Of a stretch of 64,000 bases of DNA, positions 12,243 to 22,868 are shown one piece after another. Source of the stretch: Geosiphon pyriformis. Its lineage: Eukaryota; Glomeromycota; Glomeromycetes; Archaeosporales; Geosiphonaceae. The position numbers were made by a program, and so were the translations under genes. The notes beneath the pieces are model-generated. The model made no database searches. It was given only the letters and a program-made list of their open reading frames with translations, and was not told the origin of the DNA. The DNA lies in assembly GCA_016748015.1 (NCBI GenBank), contig JAAOMT010000776.1:755-64754 (forward strand). The letters are read 5' to 3'. The number at the start of each line of letters is the position of its first letter. Within the stretch, counting starts at the first letter, position 1.

Positions 12243-14805
12243 TCACACAAAAAACCCAAAATATATACTCACCAAATCAGGATGTAAACCAAAACAAACA
12301 TGAATACTCAACTTAATACCAAAACTACAAATTATTTCATAAAACAACAGGGAGGCTAAATTAGAAACAACTTGAATTATGAATCTATCTTTTAGTAGGA
12401 GATCTATTTTTTTATAATGAATCTTTAATTTAGCAATTGGTACCCAAATAGCAGATCTGTAACTATTGGCAAAACTCCAAACCAAATTGACAACCATTAA
12501 ACTTTTATTAGACCCAAAACTTAACAAACTTATTATGTCAATTATTTACTTTTTTATCACAAAACCTTTAGCCAAACCCATATACAAGCAATCAGAAAAT
12601 TTATACAATGACCAAATTACTGTGCAGCTAGCATCACAAATGCCTAACAAGTTAGACTAAACTTTAATTGTATCAGAAATTAATTTTTTCCTAACACTAG
12701 TGTTCTGTACACACAAAAATATATAATCAGAATTCTCAATCAAATTGCACTAGATATACAATATACTAGAATAGTTTGAACTGTATAGTCTTTTTTCTTG
12801 GCCATAAGCAGTTAATAATGTAAAGTTTTTATAAAATAAAAATGTAATGCTGCAAAAGCAAAGCTTGAGAAGTCAGAGCAAATTCCACTATTAGAATGCC
12901 AAATACAAAAAGTCTAATACATATTCAACAATTTACTAAGATTTACATCCACAGCACTATTTGCACACTTAGATTTCCAGCCAACAAAACCAACAACATT
13001 AAACAAATGTCTTATAAAGCAATAAATATTTCCAAAGACAGACTTGTCTTTAATGGCAAGAAAGTAATATGGCACTTTAACAGGCAACACAAACTTAAAT
13101 TCAGTGACAGCACTGGCAAAAAAGTCTGTATGCTTATTACCAATAACCCCAAAATGTTTTTTGACCTTTTTTTAATGAATTAACAGATTTTTAAAAGCAA
13201 TAGTAAAATAAATGTGTTTCTTTTTAATCCAGCATTTCTCACAAAAATCAAGAATAACACAATTATTATCTGAAACACACATCCAAAAATGCCTGACTAT
13301 TTGTAAACAGCATTATTAAACTCAAAGTTGGAATATAGTCCAAAATAAGAACAATAACTTGCAGTTCTACTAGAGTTGAAAAAAGCAAACTGTGAATTCT
13401 AACTTTTATATTTAAATTTACATTTGAGAAGTAAGCAGCAGCATTACCACAGGCACTTACATATCTCAAACTCTTAACCAATTTATTTGTGTAAACACTT
13501 ATTACACTAAAACCAATCCTAATAAGACACTTATTAATAAACCTTAAATTACATGAGTATTCACTAAGAGTATAACAATAAGCCAAAACACTATCATCAA
13601 CCAAACTACCACCCTTAATAAAAAAGACCAAAAAACTAAACCAACCAAGAACACAACCTTTAGAATTCAGTCTTTTTTATCTGCAAAATGTGTTCTATAT
13701 AAAACATATGCCATGACAGTCCAAAAACTGATTTGCAAAAACAATGCCAAACTTTTTTAGCAAGACTAATACATTTAAGTAATGATTTACATCCAAAAAA
13801 TCTACAACAGAAACACCACTACCAGTTTAAAAAACATTAGATATATTATTGACCAAAAACAATTCACATGATGTCAGTATGTTAATTATACCAGTCAGAA
13901 AGCAATTGATGAGATTAATTAACAACTTAATTAGAAAATTTAGAAGTTGTCAGAGCATGCAACTAATGGCTTGCAGATCTATGGTCTTGTGTTTAAACAA
14001 ATTGCCGAGAATGCTTTCCAAATTGGCGAAATTAATCAAATTAGCAAGCAAACATTTAGCTTGTATTTGCCCAAAAGATTTAAAACTATACAACTCAGAA
14101 TAAAAGATAGCTTTATTAGAAAATTTTTTAGGTAAGTTGGTCTTAAACTTAAGCTCTTTTCTGAACAATCTGTTCTATTTTTTACACACATTTATTGAAA
14201 TATAATTAAACTGTACTTTATAACTAATAATAGGTTAAAACACTGTAGATACTAGATACAAAAATTGCTTGTCCGATACAGTTTTCTTCAAAACCAGGTT
14301 CATAAAAAACTTAATGTCCAAATAAGCTTTGACAATACTGGGTTTAGAGAAACTATTCATAAAGAAAAAAATGTCTAAGTACTTGTGAAATTCACTCTTT
14401 TTTGCTATTAAGATACTGGATTCACTAATAAGCATCTGAGAGTTTTCCACTCTTTAATTGATAGGTATAGTAACTATTTTGTCTATGTTAATAAAGATAT
14501 TATTAATTTGAAAAAATTCACTTGCTATGTTTAAAAGTTCTGAATAATAGACATATTATTCCCAATCTAAATCATATTGTTTACAAAAACTCCAGCTGCC
14601 AGAAAAGAGGTCTTGTCACCCTTAGAATTTTGCTTGTCAAACTTCATAAAAAATCTTAAATCTACTTTGTATTCATATAATTTATTATGTTTCTTAACTT
14701 TGCAAAATAAGAGATTATAAAAGATTCTTTATAATAGCAACAAAAACATCTCTTTCTAATTCAGACCATTGTAAACAACATAACCATCCATAAGTTCAAA
14801 AATTC
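12243..14805 (-). pseudogene. LINE ORF2: reverse transcriptase - RNase H - C-terminal domain
   Basis: Order along the minus strand: an RT core piece (GVFVNN at about 14590-14576, where the family has F-V-D-D), RT thumb region (KPSIVKAYLDIKFFMNLVLK near 14330; ELYSFKSFGQIQAKCLLANL near 14070), then RNase H (GNAAAYFSNVNLNIKVRIHS, then STLVELQ, LFTNSQAFLD between 13450 and 13270, and VKKHFGVIGNKHTDFFASAV near 13130). A 250-codon C-terminal region ends at TGA 12243-12245. The RNase H Asp of the TDSQ motif is Asn here, and both RT active-site Asp codons are Asn (14576-14581), all single G to A changes. Many Gln, Trp or Arg codons are stops and there are frame changes, so it is inactive. The 5' end is missing. 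Confidence 0.78.
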
Positions 14806-17133
14806 TTAAATTAGTATTTTTATAATAAAATAAAAAATATTTTATTGGTAAAATTATTATTTAATTAAAGTTTTTGTTATAAATTCAGTTCAATATCAAA
14901 ATATTATTTAATATAATTTAATATAATTTTTAATGAAAAAACTCAAAGCATTAAAACAACATATTATAATATTAATTATTTTTAAATATTTAATAAAGCT
15001 TTATTATTGAATTTAAAAAAACAAAAATTAAATATAAAAATAGATGTAACTTTTTATTTATAAGCATATTAAGCAAAAAATTAAATTTTCAGTAATTTGA
15101 GTTTCAACAATTTTAAACAAAATAAATTATTATTAAATATAATTTACAAGTACTTATAAAAATTGCTAATTATGATTTTACAAAATTACAAGTTATCATT
15201 TTTTATCCAAAATCCAATAAAAAAAATTACAAAATAACAAGTAAAATCTTTTTAAAACCAAAAATTTTTTTTTCAGTGGAATTATATTTCAAAAAAATAT
15301 AACCAAATTAATTGCAATTGAATATTTAAGTAAAATAAGTTCGATTTAAGTTAACAAAATATTAATATTATTCAAAGCAAATATCTAATTACAGCATTTT
15401 CCGAGCTTTTTTTGAATTAAAATAAACAGTTGCATATTTAATTCTTATATAAATAATAAAAAAACAATTGTTTTTTAACTAACTCTAAATATTTTCAGAA
15501 AATATAAGCATCTGTGTTTATGAATAAAATAATAAACAAAACTTAATATTTGGTTTTTTTCGTTAAAAAGTCTTGTTTATATTAATTTTAGTAATATATA
15601 TAGTATTTTTTTAATTAAAACAAACTATTTAAAAGCCACCAAATTAGTTTGGCTTAATTTAATAAACTCAACAACAATTTTTTGCCAAAAACAATAACTA
15701 CAGTTGACTAAATTTAAAAAACCAATTATATAGCCATTTTTAAAGTATTAACTAAAATTTTTAACAATTATTTCTCAATCTGTATAAGAATTTACATGTT
15801 TCAGATTAGTATTTGTAATTACATTATTTTTTCAGCCAATTTTTTTGTCTTAGCTAAGTTAAATTCTAATATAAATAATATTTTTATAATTTCATAAAAA
15901 TTTGAAAAAAAAACTATCTGCTAAAAAAAATTTTCAGCTATTTGCAATTTTTTTTACAAACTTTTTTTATTGTTAACAAATTAATATTCAGAGTAAAGAA
16001 TTTTTTAACAGTAATTTTAATCTTTTTTTGGTAAAAAACATTAGCAACTTTGAGTAAAATTAATAAGAATCTATATTTCAATTTCTATTTTCAAAGTTTA
16101 ATTTACCTAAATTTCTAATTTTTATGTGTTTAGTTTAAATTTATTTCAGAATATTATTTTTTGAACCATGTAAATTTTATTATTATTATCTAAATTAAAA
16201 CTGGTTTTCTTAATATAATATTTTTTAATGTTTTAGTATTAGTTTTAGTTTTTTATTTCTATTCTTTACTTTTTAAAACCAAAATCTTTTCCAAGAGAAA
16301 TTAACAAAGTCATTAGAACTCTTAATGTTTTTATCATCTTTTTGTTTTTTTGCATCAAAATATTTTTTTTAAGCTTGTATTAGTTCTTTTTTAATTTTGC
16401 TATTAGATATATTCTTATTAAAGCTGTTTACAGCTGTCAGTTTTTAAATAAAAAAGTTGTTGAACACAAAATTATTTTTTTGGTTTCTTGATTCTTTTTT
16501 GTGGTTTAAATATCAATAAAAGAAAAAATTTTATTAAGAAATTAATTTATTAATTAAAATACAATATAATAAATTTCAAAAAATTATTTGTTTTTAATAT
16601 TTTCAAGCAAAATATATATATTTCAGATGTTAAGATACTATAAATTTTAAAATATTCCAGCAAATTTTTCAATATAATATTTAATCAATTTTAAAATTGT
16701 TGTGTATTATTATGTAAATTTTTACATTTTCATATTTTCTTTGTCATTTAGAAAAAATAAAAAATAAAAAATAATTTTTTTCTTAATTAACTTTATAATT
16801 CCTCTGTAAAAAAATAAATATTGAGTTATTGTAATAATATGCTTTTAAGCAAATTTTCAATAATAAATTTTAAAAATTTTATTTTAGCTAAAACACAACC
16901 AATCACTAAAACTAATATATTAAGAATGTTAAGCTGATGTAAATCCAATAACACATTATTCAATGATTAGAATATTTGATGTGAACCAATTAATATATTC
17001 TTTAAAAAAAAATTTGTTTCATCTCTTTAACAATATTTAAGATTACTTGGCAATCATTACAATATAATCTTAGCAAATGATTAATGCTCATCCGAAAAAT
17101 TATTAAACCCATTTTGAATTTATGCTTTCTCTT
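14806..17133. other. AT-rich gene desert
   Basis: About 2.3 kb of A/T runs. I see no coding frame, tandem array, LTR or RNA gene on either strand. Confidence 0.5.
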
Positions 17134-18210
17134 CTAAAACTCCTCCCTAAGAATATCATAATATTCACTCCAGAGCCACTGTAAAGTCTCTTTCACTGTT
17201 GGTTTATCAAGTTTATTTCTTGCTGACAACTTTCTTGCATAGACTTTCAATTCATCAAATTCTTGAAGTTGCCTAAAGGCTGTCAGAATCAGGTATCTGA
17301 CAGACCATATGTCAATGCTCTCATTATAACCGTCTTGGAAAATCTTGGGTACATGGTTTTCTTCAGCAAAGTATGCACTGGAAGCAGCTAAAGTGGTATA
17401 ACACACGTCATCAAAGTCGATTATGAACCACTTATCTCAATCAATGAATTTTAACACATTCTCCCAATAGATATCACAATGCATGATCTTTATTTTGTGA
17501 AGAGCCTAGGAATAAATGTTTTAGTCATAAAATACCTATGTTTCTGAGATAAATCAAATGAAAGCAATGGATACTTTAAGGATAGTTAAAACACAACATA
17601 ACATTTTGATTAGTTGTTTCTTTGATTCTGGCCTATATACCATACTCTTTGGTGAAAGAATTACAAATGGCACTCCAGTTTCATTCTTATTGACGTGTTT
17701 TAGCTGATCAATGAAAGGAACTTTATGGTTGGACATATTATTGTAAATAGCTTGGATATATACAACAGACTGTGTCAAGCAGTAATGTTTCACAACGACA
17801 TTTTGCATTAATTCAACTACCTTGCCATTTGACTGGGAAAGGATGACAAATTTTTGCTGAAAATATTGTGGAACAGTTTGGTGAAGTAAAGATAATAATT
17901 GACCAATGTTAATTCCAATAATAAAAGCCTTTATGTGCCCCTCTAGCTTATTCAGTTCACAAGTGAACAAATTATTTCACAGAATCTGTTCTCTTTCTAA
18001 ATACAAATAGGAATATGTCACTATGGTGGTGCATGCATAATATCCGAAAATGTAAAGACATTGTCTGTATGTCAATATTAACTTTTCAGTTAGTTCCTTC
18101 ACTGGATTACTCTCAGTATAAAGACCCTCTTTCTCTCCTTTCACGAGACAAGTATCCAATACAGAATAGGAAAGATCAGGTCATAATTTTCTAGTGGAAG
18201 TATGTAAAGA
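17134..18210 (-). pseudogene. protein-kinase-like gene with one intron, broken
   Basis: Two exons on the minus strand. Exon 1 runs from about 18210 to 17575 and encodes a long N-terminal part (LYTESNPVKELTEKLILTYR, then KLEGHIKAFIIGINIGQLL) up to CVLTILK. A 69-bp intron at 17574-17506 (GTATCC ... CTAAAAC ... CCTAG) joins it to ALHKIKIMHCDIYWENVLKF. That contains the catalytic-loop pattern H-x-D-x4-N-x-L, followed by IIDFDD at the DFG position and ESIDIWSVRYLI (D-x-W-S-x-G, with Gly now Arg). The C-terminus reads EALQ-like TLQWLWSEYYDILREEF then TAG 17134-17136. In-frame TGA codons at 17977-17979 (Trp expected) and 17437-17439 (Arg expected) break it. Upstream of 18210 the frame is lost near an inserted LTR. 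Probably a host gene killed by point mutation and insertion. Confidence 0.8.
17506..17574 (-). other. spliceosomal intron of the kinase-like pseudogene
   Basis: 69 bp on the minus strand: donor GTATCC at 17574, branch-like CTAAAAC, acceptor CCTAG ending at 17506. Removing it joins LTILK to ALHKIKIMHCDI in frame, whereas reading through hits a stop at once. Confidence 0.85.
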
Positions 18211-18643
18211 TGTGTTTTGGCCATATTTACCCACTCATGATCTGATGTTACAAGTAAACTTGATGGGTATGGGAAATGGTAATGTTTGATGCTCTCAATT
18301 ATTAATAATGCATCTTCTACATAATTCTGTTGGCTTAGTCTTGATTATCAGTCTCTGAAGGTCTATTCCTGGATGTGAATTTACCCATTAAATTCTTTGG
18401 TTATAAGGCACAGAGTTTGTCTTTCGTCAATTGCAATGTTTTTTGTAAATGTGAGCTTTCTTCTCCAAGCTAACAAGCACAGTCGTTAAGATCTGGTGTT
18501 GTCTTTTTGCCTTTCTGATAAGCTAACAAAATAATGTTAATATCCAAAACTTAGGGGGAGCTTCTCTTTTTTACCAGGCTATCACAAAGTCTATTCCCAG
18601 ACAGTCAATTTTATTATGTTGCCGCTCCACAAAAATAAGACAG

Positions 18644-18681
<38 letters not shown>
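18644..18681. repeat. poly(A) run, 38 bp, inside LTR A copy 1
   Basis: An uninterrupted A run. The corresponding part of copy 2 (26229-26302, inverted) is a T-rich tract interrupted by A, so this is an expanding homopolymer within the LTR. Confidence 0.85.
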
Positions 18682-18684
<3 letters not shown>

Positions 18685-19081
18685 AGAAAAGATAAATTAG
18701 TATCATCAATCGCCATGATCAAGAGCAATTGGTTCAAATCATTAATAGGTTCAAGGCAGTTATGCTAAAAGCATCTGTTCTAGAACAGAGGTACAAGACA
18801 AGGATTAATTCACGTAAATTCCACAAAGTTTGAAAACATGAATTTGTGATTCTGATTTCTTTAATAATTGGTTTATTTCAGGAAATAAAATAGGGAAGAT
18901 AATAAAGGATAAAGGAATATGGATATTTTAATTTTGGTTTAGAGATTTGTATCTATCTGTCTGTCTTTTTTCACTTCTATAACTACTTGCTTTTATATAT
19001 TTTTTTGGTTTTACAGGATTGCTTTCAATTGTCTCACTATTGCTAGTTATTGCTTTGTTGTTTCTGTTATTGCTTTGTTTT

Positions 19082-19280
19082 TCTACATTATCACTAGTTA
19101 TCCTATATTATAACACGTTATCTGACGTTATTACATGTTATTCTGTGTTATCCTGCATTATAACACATTATCCTATGTTATTGCACACTATTCTGTGTTA
19201 TCCTGCATTATAACATGTTATCCTATGTTATAATGTGTTATCCAATGTTATTGCATGTTATTCTGTATTATGTTACATTT
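19082..19280. repeat. TGTTAT-type short tandem array in LTR A copy 1
   Basis: About 14 repeats of a 13-bp theme built from GTTAT (GTTATCCTATGTTATAACAC, CTGTGTTATCCTGCATTATA). The inverted counterpart is 25685-25860. Copy number differs between the two LTRs. Confidence 0.75.
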
Positions 19281-19329
19281 TGGTCACGTTTTTTCATAAC
19301 TTTGGATTGGTTTTTCTACTTGGGTAACA

Positions 19330-21783
19330 CCATTAACTTTCATGTCAGTGTACATGGCGGTGATCAGTTTGGTGTTAAGAGTGGCTTTACTGAATAATGA
19401 GACTGGTGTAGTTTTCTTTAGTTCAAAAAGAAAAATAGCTGCTAGAGATTTGTTGTTAGAGATAGTTGCTGGTGGAATATTGCTGGTAAGTGGCTAATTC
19501 TGGTTGGGTTCTGGATTGTTAAATGGGGCACCTTCTGGGATAATCAAGAGACTTAAGTAGTTCTGGAAATTTGGGTTTTGGACATGGCTGGTACCCGAAT
19601 TCTGCTGACAAGATCTTGATTGTTGGGCTAATGAACTGGGGATTGGTTGGTGAACTATTATTGCTAATCTCCAGTTTTGTTGAGTTATTCTTGGCCTGTA
19701 TATTCTGTTTCAAGGTAAGTTTGATAACAGTGTTTGAATTTGTTGGAGTTAATAGATTACTGGTGGCTGTAGTTAATATATTACTTGTGGCTATGGTTGA
19801 TAAATTGGAGTTTGATATACTGGTGGTTGATAGATTGGCTGCTGCATTATTGGCAGGTATGTAGATTGATATTGATTTTGGTTTGAGTAAGAATTTGGGG
19901 TTTGAAACCGGCAATCGAGATTTCTGTATTGATTTCCTGATTATTGGTTATTATTATTGGATCAGCAGTCAATTTTTAGATGGCTTTGTCTTTCATAGTT
20001 GTGGCAAATATGCATCTTTAGTTGCCATGACTGATTGGATAATGATGTTTACAACTAATATTGAAAAAAATTCGCATTTTCTTGGCTACTGTGTCATTGT
20101 GGAGGTTGATAAATTGCCTGATTATTGTTAGCTAAGTATCTCTCTAGTTTCTGATTAATTGAATTACTAAATTGTTTCAATTTGGAATCCAATTCAGATG
20201 ATCTATTTATTACTAGATTTATGATTTGGGTGTGGTTGGCTTCTAACTCAGCTGACTCAAAGTCCCTGGCATGTGTGACTGCATCTTGGAGAGTGGCTGC
20301 ATGTAATAAATATATGTGTTGTAGAATGCTACTGCACAGACCATAAATAAACTGATTCAAGATTTGTGGTTCTGTGAAATAGTTAGTGTCAATTGCTTGA
20401 ATTTAGTGCAGATTTCACTGGAAGCATCTCAAGTAAGTGGTAACTGCTTTAGTATTTCCCTGTTTAATGGTGGTGAAAGTGTTGGCCAAATGATTAATGC
20501 TATTATTATTACTAAAATATCTTAAGAATTCAAGTTTGAATTCCTAGAAGGTTTGTGGTCTGGCTGCTAAACTCTGATACTATGAATCAGTGGTATCTTA
20601 GAAAAATTAAGGAATCACTTGAAAGGCTTTGTTGTCATTCCAGTTATTGGCAGTAATGGCTTTGGTGATATCATTGATCCAGGCTTGGGTGTTGTCTTCT
20701 TTGCCAGTAAATTTTTTGAGTTTGACAATTGGAGCATAAGTCATTAGATTCATGTTTTGTTGTTGAAGTGGTTGTTGCAGTGGTTGTAGTTGTTAAAAGG
20801 GTTGTTGAATTTGTTGATTTAGTTGTAGAGACTTAACTATTGAATTAATCAGTGACTGATCAATGACAATTATTGAAAATATGTTTGGTTGATTAATTAA
20901 TTCAGAATTTGTATTATTCTGATTTTGTGGTGGTTAAATATTCGGAGTTTCAACTTCTGGATTTTCTAAATTTGGATTTTGCTGAGTTTGAAAGTTTGGG
21001 GTTTCAATGTTTGGGTTTTCTGGAATTAGGTTCTGGTAAGTAAATTTCTGATCTTTGGCTTCTTCTTCTTCCTCTTCTTCTGATTTTGTTACCTTCTACA
21101 GATTAGCTGTTCCAAAATCTGGTGGAGATGGTAGTGATTGGTATCCTAATGGGGTGGTTGATCACAATTTAAATCCTTCAAAATAATCATCATAGATTCT
21201 TAATAACTCTGCTTTCTTTTGTTTATTTTGAAATGGGAGCTGTCCAAATGTTGATGTCACATTTAATGTGGACGTGCCTATTGATGAGATGTTGATGGCA
21301 CTTCTGAATATATAGTGGTATGATGAGTTTGTTGGTGATTTAACTCTGGTTTTCTTTCAAGTGGATGGTTAGATCCCTTTTGGTATTGCTGTTGGTGTTT
21401 GTAGTTTTCCTTTTTCTTTGTCTGTGTAGGTAATTGGTAATTGGGAATTGTTGTTGAGTGTATCTTTCAATGGTTTAATTGATTTCTCTGATAATTGGTG
21501 CAAAACTGTAATTTTTTGGTAAGCTGATATGTTGAAATAATTCTGTATAAAAGTTTTCTCTTGCTAATTCAATGTCAACTGTTCCTCCTAAACAGTCTGT
21601 GATTTTTTTGTTAACATAAAAGTTGAAAGCAGATTCTGCTGGATAATGGTTGTTGTTTAATCCTAGTTGTTGGCTATACTGTTAGAACAAAAATTTGGCA
21701 AATCCTAAATGGTTTGTTCTTATGGTTTCTGGTTCTGCTACTTTTAAATAATTGTTGTTGGTGCTGGTTCTTTATAAGATTAT
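19330..21783 (-). pseudogene. gag and start of protease, element B
   Basis: The minus frame gives the gag N-terminal region next to the PBS, an acidic/Pro-Gln linker, a retrotransposon gag (capsid-like) domain containing LNQFIYGLCSSILQ (20360-20300) and ELDSKLKQFSNSINQKLERY, and a weak CCHC knuckle region (about 20090-19960, CHNYERQSHLKIDC). A repeated YQP tract follows at 19900-19790, then the protease entry MYTDMKVNG near 19350. Reading stops there because the LTR of another family follows. In-frame stops (for example TAG or TAA for Trp or Gln near 20405 and 20535) show it is non-functional. Confidence 0.8.
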
Positions 21784-21801
21784 ACTTCACAGAGAGCACC
21801 A
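21784..21801 (-). promoter_or_regulatory. primer binding site, element B
   Basis: On the minus strand TGGTGCTCTCTGTGAAGT begins 2 nt after the LTR end, the expected position for tRNA priming. It differs by two G:C to A:T changes from element C. I cannot name the tRNA. Confidence 0.75.
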
Positions 21802-21803
21802 AA

Positions 21804-22670
21804 TGTTACAAGTAATTATTTGGGACCTCAAATCAAATAACAAATTCATAACTTGGTGCTCAATTGATAGTAGATGATGTTGATAATTTTTAAAAGTGTG
21901 TTTTTTTGAAGGTTTTGGTTGAGTTCTTTGTATAATAGACAGAAATTCAATAGTTGTTTTCTCCATAGCTTCCTGAAACTGCAGTTTTATTAATTTCTTT
22001 CTCAGTGTGATGACCAGTAATCTTTCTGGTAAAATATCCTTAATTCCGAGTATTTACCCTTATTCCTAAGTTTTTTACCAATGCTATATCCTGACATCAG
22101 TACCTCCATGTATTAATCCTTTTAATTGAGTTAATAGTAAAAGAAATCAAAAAAAAATAAAAGGAAATAAAGAAAAAAAATAAAAAAAATCAAAGAAATA
22201 AGCCAAAGCAATTTTGCACATTAGTATCTCATTAATAGCTGTGATTAAGAGCTATTATTCTAATATGGTTAAGTATGAATTACTATCAACACTTCATGTT
22301 GATAGTGAAAAGTGGATTAAAATAGTGAATAATTATTTATTGATATTTGTAATGTGGAAGATTGCTTAGATCAAATCTAAATTGAGAAGTCTGTATTTTC
22401 TACTTTTAACATTACCACTATATATACATAATTGAGATTCCTCAATTCCTCGATTTTTTACACCAGGAATCCTGGAATTTCTGGAATCCTGCAATTCCTT
22501 TGAGAGGAATCCTGAAATTCTGGAATCCTGCAATTCCTTGTATGAGAATTCTGAAATTCCTGGAATTTTGCAATTCCTCTAATAAAAATCCTAGAATTTC
22601 ACATTTACTATGATTACTTCTGATTGGCTAATTTATGCTAGTATATACTTCTTATATTCTATGAGTAACA
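21804..22670 (-). mobile_element. LTR of element B (5' LTR)
   Basis: 867 bp, TGTTAC at 21804 to GTAACA at 22670, i.e. TG...CA on the minus strand. It contains the palindrome array (22463-22596), TATA (near 22420-22430) and stem-loops at 22283-22305 and 22234-22256 that characterise this family. Confidence 0.88.
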
Positions 22671-22868
22671 ACATCAATCTGAAAAGAACCACCAGCACAA
22701 ATCCCAGCAGAATCAGCATCTTCTCTGATAGAAAAAACAGCTATCTTGCAACCTATTGGATTGAATGACAAAGAAAAACAACCAATACTAACACTCAGAG
22801 AACACTCAAACACATGAATACCAATACTCTTAACATCAAACAGTAACACCTCACTCATCAACTAGATC
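22671..22868. other. unassigned 198-bp segment between elements B and A
   Basis: Less AT-rich than average. It does not match the LTR, the leader or the gag N-terminus of the related elements. A minus-strand frame without stops crosses it but runs into the LTR, so I do not call a gene. It may be target DNA trapped between two insertions. Confidence 0.35.

Larger units (their letters stand above)
12083..14805 (-). mobile_element. LINE retrotransposon, 5'-truncated
   Basis: A minus-strand element with a 3' poly(A) (16 T on the plus strand, 12083-12098), a short 3' UTR (12099-12242) and a decayed RT-RNase H ORF running back to about 14800. There it stops abruptly inside the reverse transcriptase, as expected of target-primed reverse transcription that failed to finish. 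The octamer AAAAATTC occurs at 12069-12076 and 14798-14805 and may be the target-site duplication, but it is short and low in complexity. Confidence 0.8.
18246..19329 (-). mobile_element. LTR family A, copy 1 (minus orientation)
   Basis: 1084 bp bounded by TGTTAC...GTAACA. On the minus strand it starts TGTTACCCAAGTAG at 19329 and ends TTGTAACA at 18246. It is homologous along its length to 25644-26687, which lies in the opposite orientation. The left flank is the 5' end of the kinase-like pseudogene and the right flank is the protease region of element B. Flanking tetramers (CTGA, CCAT) do not match, so this is not a simple solo LTR; a deletion or recombination joined different flanks. No primer binding site follows its end. 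Confidence 0.8.
19330..22670 (-). mobile_element. Ty3/gypsy element B, 3'-truncated (minus)
   Basis: 5' LTR 22670-21804, primer binding site, gag and the very start of the protease on the minus strand. It is cut off at 19330, where LTR A copy 1 begins. The pol part and 3' LTR are missing. The sequence belongs to the same family as elements C and D. Confidence 0.85.

Noticed and set aside
14806-17133. Search for tRNA, rRNA or replication origin in the AT-rich desert
   Set aside because: No cloverleaf, rRNA-like block or structured GC-rich patch seen; only A/T runs.
19019-19397. Hydrophobic ORFs rich in Leu, Ile, Cys and Tyr, membrane-like
   Set aside because: They are translations of the TGTTAT-type array in LTR family A and run into the protease remnant of B.
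22652-22861. 69-codon minus ORF at the edge of the B LTR
   Set aside because: It crosses the LTR boundary and has no counterpart elsewhere; absence of stops over this length is unremarkable in the GC-richer patch.
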